From the NCBI GenBank assembly GCA_044222225.1, contig JBGANR010000017.1, positions 1 to 64,000 on the forward strand: a DNA stretch of 64,000 bases, given 5' to 3'. Positions 32,718-39,229 of the stretch are shown here, piece by piece. Position 1 is the first letter of the stretch. The number at the start of each line of letters is the position of its first letter. A program made the translations under genes and the position numbers. Source of the DNA: JBGANR01 sp044222225 (GTDB taxonomy: Bacteria > Actinomycetota > Actinomycetes > Mycobacteriales > Mycobacteriaceae). Under the pieces are notes generated by a model, which saw only the letters and a list, made by a program, of their open reading frames with translations, made no database searches and was not told where the DNA came from.

Positions 32718-33464
32718 ATGACGAACATGACGACCGCGACGGGCACGTCGCACGAGAACGCCGCGACCGGCGGAGCACCACGAGGCCGGGCCTCGGCTGA
32801 CGTCGCCCTGGATCGGCGATCCCGGCTCGCGGGCCGGCCGACGCGAGTCGCGGCCGGCGTCGCGGCCGTGCTGGCCGCCGCGGTGCTGACGGCGTGCTCG
32901 TCCGGTGGCGACGGTGCGGAGTCGAGCACGGCCGCGTCGTCCGCGTCCTCCACTGCGTCGTCGGCGGTGGATCCGCACTCCGGCCATCAGAGCCCGCCGG
33001 CGTCGACGCCGGCCGGGCGCGCCGGGGACGTCATGTTCGCGCAGATGATGATCCCGCATCATCGGCAGGCGGTCACGATGTCCGACATCGCGCTCGCGGC
33101 GCCGTCCTCGTCTGCCGCGGTCAAGCGGTTCGCGACGGAGATCAAGGGCGCGCAGGACCCGGAGATCGCCACGATGAGCGGCTGGCTCAAGGAATGGGGC
33201 GCTTCCGAGCAGGCGGACGCGCACCATGACATGCCGATGCCGGGCATGCTCACCGACGCCCAGCTCACCGACCTGCGCGGTCTGCGGGGCGACGCCTTCG
33301 ACACGGCCTGGCTGCGCGGGATGATCGAGCACCACCGCGGGGCCGTCACGATGGCGACCGACGTGAAGAAGACGTCCACCGATCCCCGGGTGATCGCGCT
33401 CGCCGACGACGTCATCGCCGCCCAGAACCGTGAGATCACGGAGATGACCAGGGAACTCGGCTGA
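32718..33464 (+). CDS. DUF305 lipoprotein
   Basis: A 248-residue secreted protein. After a basic N-terminus, a hydrophobic stretch ends in a lipobox (AAAVLTAC, Cys at about residue 59), followed by a Ser/Ala/Thr-rich linker. Then comes a DUF305 four-helix region with two HH motifs, QMMIPHHRQAVTMSDIAL and GMIEHHRGAVTMATDV, plus DMPMPGM. The duplicated HHxxA pattern is the family hallmark and may bind metal. The long pre-lipobox region (58 residues) suggests that a later start or a longer signal peptide is used. Its position after a two-component system with operator-like repeats suggests it is that system's output. Confidence 0.85.
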   Translation: MTNMTTATGTSHENAATGGAPRGRASADVALDRRSRLAGRPTRVAAGVAAVLAAAVLTACSSGGDGAESSTAASSASSTASSAVDPHSGHQSPPASTPAGRAGDVMFAQMMIPHHRQAVTMSDIALAAPSSSAAVKRFATEIKGAQDPEIATMSGWLKEWGASEQADAHHDMPMPGMLTDAQLTDLRGLRGDAFDTAWLRGMIEHHRGAVTMATDVKKTSTDPRVIALADDVIAAQNREITEMTRELG

Positions 33465-33520
33465 GCGGACGGACGGGTGGGATGTCGGGCCCACGGCCGG
33501 TCCGGCGGCCGCCCGCACGG

Positions 33521-33901
33521 TCAGAGCAGCGGCGTCCCGTTCGGCACCGGATGGTCGAATCCGGCCAGCACGACGCGGCCCTCGGCGTCGTGCCCGCCGG
33601 TGACAAGCACCTCGGATTTCACGCCGGCGATCCGCTTGGCCGGGAAGTTGCAGACGCACAGCACCTGCCGGCCGACGAGGTCGCCCGGCGCGTAGTGCTC
33701 GGTGATCTGCGCGCTCGACGTCCGGACGCCCAGCTCCGGGCCGAGGTCGACCCGCAGGACGTACGCCGGTTTGCGGGCCTTGGCGTTGGGCGCCGCGTCG
33801 ATGATCGTGCCGATGCGGATCTCGACCTTGGTGAAGTCGTCCCAGCTGATCTCCTCTCGGGGTGCGGTGTCGAGTGGCGCGGTCTCGGTGGTCGGCGTCA
33901 T
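33521..33901 (-). CDS. CsaA/tRNA-binding-domain protein
   Basis: A 126-residue protein consisting of one OB-fold tRNA-binding domain: FTKVEIRIGTIIDAAPNAKARKPAYVLRVDLG, QITEHYAPGDLVGRQVLCVCNFPAKRIAGVKSEVLVTGG. The whole length matches the stand-alone CsaA family (about 110-130 residues), which bind tRNA or act as chaperone-like proteins linked to secretion in Bacillus. The N-terminal 18 residues are Thr/Pro-rich. It is a monocistronic gene facing the DUF305 gene. Confidence 0.9.
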   Translation of the reverse strand: MTPTTETAPLDTAPREEISWDDFTKVEIRIGTIIDAAPNAKARKPAYVLRVDLGPELGVRTSSAQITEHYAPGDLVGRQVLCVCNFPAKRIAGVKSEVLVTGGHDAEGRVVLAGFDHPVPNGTPLL

Positions 33902-34039
33902 GCGGTCAGTATCGACCGATAGCGTGAGCCCGCGGCGACGGGGACGACGTCGCGCGGGCGGCTACTCGTCGCGACTCGTTCCGGGCGCCGCTCTGTGGTG
34001 GCGATACGACGAGAAGCGCGCCGAGCGATGGAGGATGCG

Positions 34040-34702
34040 ATGACCGACCTGCGGACGCTGCTCGACCAGCGGTATTCGTGCCGGCAGTTCCGTGCGGAGT
34101 CCGTGCCGCGCGCGACGATCGAGGGCGTCCTCGACGCCGCGCAGCGGACGCCCTCGTGGTGCAACACGCAGCCGTGGCGGGTGATCGTCACGGAAGGCGC
34201 GGGCACCGACGAGTTCCGTGACGCGCTCTTCGCCCACGTGACGTCCGGAGCCGCCGACGCGCCGGACATCGCCTTCCCCGCCCGGTACGTCGGGGCGGCG
34301 AAGGCCAGGCGGCAGGAGAGCGGGTTCGGGCTCTACTCGGCGCTCGGGATCACTCGAGACGATCACGGTGCGCGGCTGACGCAGATGGCACGCAACTTCA
34401 CGCTGTTCGACGCGCCGCACGTCGCGATCGTCACCGCCGACGCGACGCTCGGCACGTACGGCGTCCTCGATTGCGGCCTGTACGTCCAGACGTTCCTGCT
34501 CGCCGCCCAAGAGGCCGGGCTGGCGACCATCCCGCAGGCCGCGCTCGCGGGCTACTCGGGTTTCATCCGCACGTACTTCGACATCCCGGAGAGCCGGGTC
34601 GTCGTGTGCGGAGTGTCCTTCGGGTATCCCGACGAGTCGCATCCGGCGAACGGTTTCCGGACGTCGAGGGCTCCGCTCGCGGAGACCGTCGACTGGCGGT
34701 GA
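34040..34702 (+). CDS. Nitroreductase-family protein
   Basis: A 220-residue FMN-binding nitroreductase: DQRYSCRQFRAESVPRATIEGVLDAAQRTPSWCNTQPWRVIVTEG carries the R-x-S/C-x-R-x-F and SxxNxQPW motifs, and the C-terminal part has GLATIPQAALAGYSGFIRTYFDIPESRVVVCGVSFGYPD. Family members reduce nitroaromatics, quinones or related compounds with NAD(P)H. Start at 34040 because GGAGG lies 5 bases upstream; an ATG 12 bases earlier is less likely. No operon partner. Confidence 0.88.
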   Translation: MTDLRTLLDQRYSCRQFRAESVPRATIEGVLDAAQRTPSWCNTQPWRVIVTEGAGTDEFRDALFAHVTSGAADAPDIAFPARYVGAAKARRQESGFGLYSALGITRDDHGARLTQMARNFTLFDAPHVAIVTADATLGTYGVLDCGLYVQTFLLAAQEAGLATIPQAALAGYSGFIRTYFDIPESRVVVCGVSFGYPDESHPANGFRTSRAPLAETVDWR

Positions 34703-34757
34703 GCGATCTCGGCCCGGCGGGCGGCTCCCCGAAGGCTCGTGTGGCTGGTGTGGCTGA

Positions 34758-34773
34758 TGTTTCACGTGAAACT
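34758..34773. other. parS centromere site (ParB-binding)
   Basis: TGTTTCACGTGAAACT matches 15 of 16 positions of the universal parS consensus (last base A in the consensus) and contains the perfect 14-bp palindrome GTTTCACGTGAAAC. It lies in the intergenic gap after the nitroreductase gene and touches the stop codon of the VOC gene by one base. Bacterial parS sites cluster around the origin, so this gives a hint on chromosomal location. Confidence 0.85.
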
Positions 34774-35273
34774 CATCGGCTCAGTGAGGCGGCCCATTCG
34801 GCGACCCGCCGCGCGCTCTCCTTGTCGGAGATATCCTCGACGCGCGTCATGATCGACCAGCGGACGCCGAACGGATCGGCGATCGAGGCGTAGCGATCGC
34901 CGGAGACGAAGTCGGCCGGCTCCTCGCGCAGCCGTGCACCCGCGGCGACGGCGCCGGCGACGACCTCGTCGACGTTCGGCACATAGATCGCGAACGAGCC
35001 GGTCACGGTGTCGTCCGCCGGATCGGGCGAGCGCACGCCCCAGCGGGGATCGGGGTCGCCGAGTTGCAGCCGGCCGACCGGGAATCCGAGATCGGCGTGG
35101 ATGACGACGCCGTCGGGTCCGTCGAGGCGGTCGATGACGGTCGCGCCGAAGTGCGTGACGTAGAAGTCGATCGCGTCCGCGGCCGGGTGGACGGCGAGGA
35201 ACGGGGTGATGGACGAGCAGCTGAGCGGGCGTCCGTTGTCGGTGTAGGTGCCGTTGGCGGGTGTCGTGGTCAT
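34773..35273 (-). CDS. VOC-superfamily protein (PhnB/glyoxalase-like)
   Basis: A 166-residue protein with a paired beta-alpha-beta-beta-beta layout: ITPFLAVHPAADAIDFYVTHFGATVIDRLDGPDGVVIHADLGF and GSFAIYVPNVDEVVAGAVAAGARLREEPADFVSGDRYASIADPFGVRWSIMTR. The ending is typical of PhnB-like/bleomycin-resistance-like VOC proteins. A charged C-terminal helix (DKESARRVAEWAASL) follows. Metal ligands are not clear, so it may be non-enzymatic. It is divergent from the tag-like gene. Confidence 0.85.
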   Translation of the reverse strand: MTTTPANGTYTDNGRPLSCSSITPFLAVHPAADAIDFYVTHFGATVIDRLDGPDGVVIHADLGFPVGRLQLGDPDPRWGVRSPDPADDTVTGSFAIYVPNVDEVVAGAVAAGARLREEPADFVSGDRYASIADPFGVRWSIMTRVEDISDKESARRVAEWAASLSR

Positions 35274-35523
35274 GCTCCGAACGTAGGCGGGGGTACCGAC
35301 AACGGGATTGAAGATTTGCGTCGGATCGATGCGGGACGGCGGAAGCTGTGGAGAGAGTCGGACTGTTTGTGTGGCCTGTGGATAAGTCGGTGCCGCAGAG
35401 CGGTTTCGTCGGCGGGATGTGATGTCCTTCTCGTACGGCCGCTCGGCGCACGTCATCGCGACGGGCTCGATCCGCTGGGGAGGCGGGCGGCCGTGCCTGA
35501 CGATCGACACAAGGGGAACGACG

Positions 35524-36234
35524 ATGGACATCGACACCGGAACCGGGGGCGTCATGCTCGCCCGCCGTGAGGACGCCGCAGCCGGCCACGCGCGGGAGGA
35601 GCGTCTCGCCAACGGACTCGTGGTCGGCGACGACGGCCTCGCCCGGCCGCCGTGGGCCGCGGCCGGGGCGGAGCGTGAGTACTACGACACCGAATGGGGC
35701 GTGCCGGTCACCGACGAGCGCGGACTCTTCGAGCGGCTCGCCTTGGAGGGCTTCCAGGCCGGACTGTCGTGGGCGCTCGTCCTGCGCCGCCGAGAGCAGA
35801 TGCGGGAGGCGTTCTGCGGCTTCGATCCCGATGTCGTCGCGGAGTTCACTGACGACGACGTCGACCGACTCTGCGCCGACGACCGGGTCATCCGTCACCG
35901 GCACAAGATCGCCGCCGTCGTCCGGAACGCCGACGCGACGCTCGCTCTGCGGGACGACGGCGGTCTGGCTCGGTTGGTGTGGTCGTACCGGCCCGAGGTG
36001 ACGCCCGTCCCGCAGACATCGGCCGAGGTCGGACGACGTAGCGCCGAGTCCGCGGCCCTGGCCGCGGACCTGCACCGGCGCGGCTTCCGGTTCGTCGGCC
36101 CGGCGACGATCTACGCGCTCATGCAGTCGGTCGGCGTCGTCGACGATCACGTGGTCGGAAGTCATCGACGTGGTTGCTCCGGACTGTGGCATCCCGACGG
36201 GACGCGGGCCTGCGATCCGGATGGGGACGTCTGA
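35524..36234 (+). CDS. DNA-3-methyladenine glycosylase I-family protein without zinc-snap Cys residues
   Basis: A 236-residue member of the Tag family: EREYYDTEWGVPVTDERGLFERLALEGFQAGLSWALVLRRREQMREAFCGFDP, RVIRHRHKIAAVVRNADA and RGFRFVGPATIYALMQSVGVVDDHVVGSHRRG. In E. coli Tag a zinc 'snap' uses Cys4, His17, His175 and Cys179. Here the matching positions appear as Pro (ARPPW), Tyr (YYD), His (DDHVVG) and Ser (HVVGS), so only one ligand remains. The base-binding Glu/Trp/Tyr region is retained. It may excise alkylated adenine without zinc, or belong to a diverged clade. Start at ATG 35524; about 35 extra N-terminal residues precede the domain. Confidence 0.85.
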   Translation: MDIDTGTGGVMLARREDAAAGHAREERLANGLVVGDDGLARPPWAAAGAEREYYDTEWGVPVTDERGLFERLALEGFQAGLSWALVLRRREQMREAFCGFDPDVVAEFTDDDVDRLCADDRVIRHRHKIAAVVRNADATLALRDDGGLARLVWSYRPEVTPVPQTSAEVGRRSAESAALAADLHRRGFRFVGPATIYALMQSVGVVDDHVVGSHRRGCSGLWHPDGTRACDPDGDV

Positions 36235-36247
36235 CGTGGTTAAGGAT

Positions 36248-36264
36248 CTCCACCGGAGGTGGAG
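36248..36264. terminator. Short hairpin after the tag-like gene
   Basis: CTCCACC-GGA-GGTGGAG is a perfect 7-bp stem with a 3-base loop 14 bases after the stop codon. It lacks a T-run but is well placed as a terminator. Confidence 0.5.
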
Positions 36265-36279
36265 CGGACTCGGCCTGAC

Positions 36280-36444
36280 ATGGGCCTCGGCTTCGCACCG
36301 GTGGTCGACCTCGAGCAGATCGCGAGGGGTCGGGTGGCCTTCTGGAAGAGGGGCATCGAAATGCCCCTCCAGGACGCTGAACGTGAGGCAGGGCTGACCG
36401 AGGCCGACATCTGGATGTTCAACAAAAGGGCGAACGCCGGCTAG
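36280..36444 (+). CDS. Small hypothetical protein (54 aa)
   Basis: An ATG-initiated frame (a GTG at 36259 gives 61 residues) encoding MGLGFAPVVDLEQIARGR, WKRGIEMPLQDAEREAGLTE and ending MFNKRANAG. Third codon positions are mostly G/C, as in real genes here, and the frame ends cleanly at TAG. No ribosome site of note and no recognised family. It may be a genuine small protein or the remnant of a longer gene. The rest of the 36235-36687 gap holds hairpins and the promoter region of the next operon. Confidence 0.35.
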   Translation: MGLGFAPVVDLEQIARGRVAFWKRGIEMPLQDAEREAGLTEADIWMFNKRANAG

Positions 36445-36548
36445 GCCCCGACCGTCCGGCCGCTCGTCGTCGAAGTCCGGTGTGTCAGGCGGCCACGGTC
36501 CGGGTGAACGTCGTGGATCGGACTGACGGCCGAACAGATTTCATGACG

Positions 36549-36665
36549 TTAGTTCGCGATTCGCTAAAGATCGTGGCGATGGTCGATGGGGGTCAATAGG
36601 CTTGGCCACGCTACCGACGGCCCGGGTCACCCGGCCGATCCTGCGGACCGATGAGACCGGTCCGC
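36549..36665 (+). promoter_or_regulatory. Upstream region of the SPFH operon
   Basis: An imperfect inverted repeat TTAGTTCGCGATTCGCTAA (36549-36567) lies in the most AT-rich part of this gap. A 7-bp stem GCGGACC...GGTCCGC (36643-36665) lies just before the ribosome site of the SPFH gene. Both are candidate control elements for the three-gene operon. Neither has a partner elsewhere in the window. Confidence 0.4.
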
Positions 36666-36687
36666 CTCCCGACGACAGAGGACCGAC

Positions 36688-37872
36688 ATGGGCTTGATGG
36701 ACAGAGTGCGTGGCGAACTCGTCGACATCATCGAATGGATCGACGACTCGCGATCGACGATGGCGTGGCGGTTCCCGCGATACAACAACGAGATCAAGAA
36801 CGGCGCCCAGCTGATCGTGCGGGAGGGGCAGGAGGCGTTGTTCGTGTATCGCGGGCAGCTCGCCGATCGCTACGGACCCGGGCACTACGAGCTCACCACC
36901 GAGAACATGCCGATCATGAGCACGATCCAGGGGTGGAAGCACGGTTTCAAGAGTCCGTTCCGGAGTGAGGTCTACTTCGTCAACAGTCGGCCGATCACGG
37001 ACCTGCGGTGGGGCACGCCGAATCCGATCACGTTGCGTGACCCCGATTTCGGCATGGTTCAGGTGCGCGCCAACGGCCTGTGCGTCGTGCGGGTCATCGA
37101 TGCGCCGAGGTTCCTGCGCGAGGTCATCGGGACCGATTCGAACGTCGATTCCGAGGAGATGGCCGAGGTGTTGCGACGCACGATCGCCACCGCGTTCTCG
37201 GACATGCTGCTGGAGACCGGCGTGGGCGCGATCGACCTGCAGGGCAGGCAGCGTGAACTGGCGGGCAGGCTCAAGGAATACGTCCACGGACGGATCTCGG
37301 CGGAGTATGGCCTGGGTTGCGAGTCGGTGGAGATGAACATCTCGCTGCCCGACGAGATCACGGCGGCGATGACGCGCGGTGTCGCCCGCGGCGTCGAGGA
37401 GCAGGGCTTTCTCAACAATATGCGGGACATGGGCCGTTATCAGCAGGGCAAGGCGGCCGATTCGATGTATGCGGCGGCGCAGAATCCCAACGGCGGCGGC
37501 GCGATGGGCGACATCATGTCCGCCGGCATCGGGCTCGCGATGGCGCAGCAGTTCTCGAATCCGTATGGACAGCCGGCGCAGCAGCAACACGCGCAACAGC
37601 CCGCGCCGCAGGCGCCCCCGCCTCCTCCGACGGCGGTGCAGTATCACGTCGATTCGGGCGGTCAGGCGGCCGGACCGTACTCGTTCGACCAGCTTCGCGG
37701 TCTCGGAATGACGCCGCAGACGCTGGTCTGGTCCCCGGCGATGTCGGGTTGGACGCCGGCCGGTCAGGTGCCCGCGCTGGCGTCGCTGTTCGGACCGCCC
37801 GCACCGCCGCCGTTGCCGACGAACCGCCCGCCCGCGCCGCCGCAGCCGCCCGCGTCCGGGGCGCCCCGGTGA
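36688..37872 (+). CDS. SPFH-domain protein with C-terminal GYF_2 domain (YdjI-like)
   Basis: A 394-residue cytosolic protein. Residues about 20-250 form the SPFH/virion-core-protein-like region (AWRFPRYNNEIKNGAQLIVREGQEALFVYRGQLADRYGPGHYELTTENMPI is its characteristic start). A Gln/Pro-rich linker follows (about 300-325), then a GYF_2 domain (VQYHVDSGGQAAGPYSFDQLRGLGMTPQTLVWSPAMSGW, about 330-375) and a Pro-rich tail. GYF domains bind Pro-rich ligands, and both downstream proteins are very Pro-rich, so self-assembly is plausible. In Bacillus subtilis the similar YdjI is recruited to membranes by YdjG/YdjH in the PspA stress operon. The GTGA overlap couples it to the next gene. Confidence 0.85.
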   Translation: MGLMDRVRGELVDIIEWIDDSRSTMAWRFPRYNNEIKNGAQLIVREGQEALFVYRGQLADRYGPGHYELTTENMPIMSTIQGWKHGFKSPFRSEVYFVNSRPITDLRWGTPNPITLRDPDFGMVQVRANGLCVVRVIDAPRFLREVIGTDSNVDSEEMAEVLRRTIATAFSDMLLETGVGAIDLQGRQRELAGRLKEYVHGRISAEYGLGCESVEMNISLPDEITAAMTRGVARGVEEQGFLNNMRDMGRYQQGKAADSMYAAAQNPNGGGAMGDIMSAGIGLAMAQQFSNPYGQPAQQQHAQQPAPQAPPPPPTAVQYHVDSGGQAAGPYSFDQLRGLGMTPQTLVWSPAMSGWTPAGQVPALASLFGPPAPPPLPTNRPPAPPQPPASGAPR

Positions 37873-39224
37873 CGGCGCCCCCGCCGTCGCGGGATCGGGC
37901 GGGGCCGCCTCCGCTGCCGGGTCCGTCACCGGCTTCGGGGCCGCCGCCGCTGCCGGGTTCTCCACCGACCTCGAGTCCGCCTCCGCTGCCGCCCGGGCCG
38001 CCGGGTTCGTGGTCGAAGGCGGGTCCGACGCCGCAGTCGGGCCCGCCGCCGTTCCCGCGACCGGACGTCGAGCAGCGTCGGTACGGCCCGCCGGTCGCCG
38101 CCGACCGGGCGATGTTCCAGGACACCGAGCAGACGCGGACGTACCCGTGCGGATCCTGCGGCGACGATCTCGTGTTCGACCCGGCGTCCCAGCAGTTGCG
38201 GTCGCCGAGCTGCGGCCGGACGTATCCGATCACCGTCGGCGACTCCGCGCAGATCACGCTGCACGACCTCGGCTCGACGATGGCAGAGCTCGAGCGGGTC
38301 CGATCGCGGCACGACGTGCCGGTCTCCACCGAACGCGAGATCGTCTGCCAATCCTGCGGCGGCCACACGATGTTCAGCGGCACGCTGACCGCCACCCGGT
38401 GCCCGTACTGCAACACGGCGATCCAGCGCGACGACGTCCAGGCGTCCGAGGTGCATCTGCCCGTCGACGCCGTCCTGCCGCTGCGCGTCGGTGAGAAGCA
38501 CGCGCGCGACGAGATCGAGAAATGGATCAACAGCCGCTGGTTCGCGCCGACGGAGTTCAAAAAGTACAAAGTGCTCGGCTCGTTCACAAGCATCTACATG
38601 TCGTACTTCAGCTACGACGCCGAGGCCACCACCCGGTACGTCGGTGAACGCGGCGACGAATATCAGGTGCGCGACGACGACGGCAACACCCAGACGCGCG
38701 TCCGGTGGCGCAGGGTGTCCGGCGTCGTGCACGACAGCGTCGACGACCTCACCGAGATCGCGAACACCGGCATGCACGAAGGCCATGTCCGTGCGCTCGA
38801 ACCGTGGCCCATCGAGGAAGCCGCGCCGTTCACCCCGGAGTTCGTCGCCGGGCACCTGTCGCGGACCTACGACCTCGACGCCGGGCAGGTCTTCGAGCAG
38901 CGGGCCCGGGGGCGCATCGATCAGCGGATCGATCAGACGATCCGCCGCGACATCGGCGGCGACCAGCAGCGTGTCCATGACCGGCAGACGTACTTCGACG
39001 CGCTCGGATTCATCTACGTGCTCCTGCCGATCTGGTTGCTGACCGTCACCTACGCCGGCAAGCCGTTCCAGGTGTTCGTCAACGGCATGACCGGCGAGGT
39101 CCAGGGCGCGCGCCCGTGGAGCAAGGTCAAGATCGCGATCGCCGCCGTGATCACGCTCCTCGTGCTGTCGGTCGCCGCCTACTTGTATGTCACCTACGGA
39201 TCCAGTTCCAGCGGAAAGAAGTAG
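37869..39224 (+). CDS. Zinc-ribbon membrane protein (YdjG/TFIIB-type zinc finger-like)
   Basis: A 451-residue protein. Residues 1-75 are Pro/Gly-rich with repeated PPPLPG. Two zinc ribbons follow: a degenerate first (CGSCGDDL ... SPSC) and an intact second (CQSCGGH ... CPYCN). The middle region includes EIEKWINSRWFAPTEFKKYKVLGSFTSIYMSYFSYDAEATTRYVGERG. Two C-terminal membrane segments (LGFIYVLLPIWLLTVTYAG and KIAIAAVITLLVLSVAAYLYV) anchor it with a very short outer loop. The layout matches B. subtilis YdjG, partner of the SPFH protein YdjI. The Pro-rich head is a natural ligand for the GYF domain of the upstream protein. Confidence 0.82.
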   Translation: MTAPPPSRDRAGPPPLPGPSPASGPPPLPGSPPTSSPPPLPPGPPGSWSKAGPTPQSGPPPFPRPDVEQRRYGPPVAADRAMFQDTEQTRTYPCGSCGDDLVFDPASQQLRSPSCGRTYPITVGDSAQITLHDLGSTMAELERVRSRHDVPVSTEREIVCQSCGGHTMFSGTLTATRCPYCNTAIQRDDVQASEVHLPVDAVLPLRVGEKHARDEIEKWINSRWFAPTEFKKYKVLGSFTSIYMSYFSYDAEATTRYVGERGDEYQVRDDDGNTQTRVRWRRVSGVVHDSVDDLTEIANTGMHEGHVRALEPWPIEEAAPFTPEFVAGHLSRTYDLDAGQVFEQRARGRIDQRIDQTIRRDIGGDQQRVHDRQTYFDALGFIYVLLPIWLLTVTYAGKPFQVFVNGMTGEVQGARPWSKVKIAIAAVITLLVLSVAAYLYVTYGSSSSGKK

Positions 39225-39229
39225 CCACC

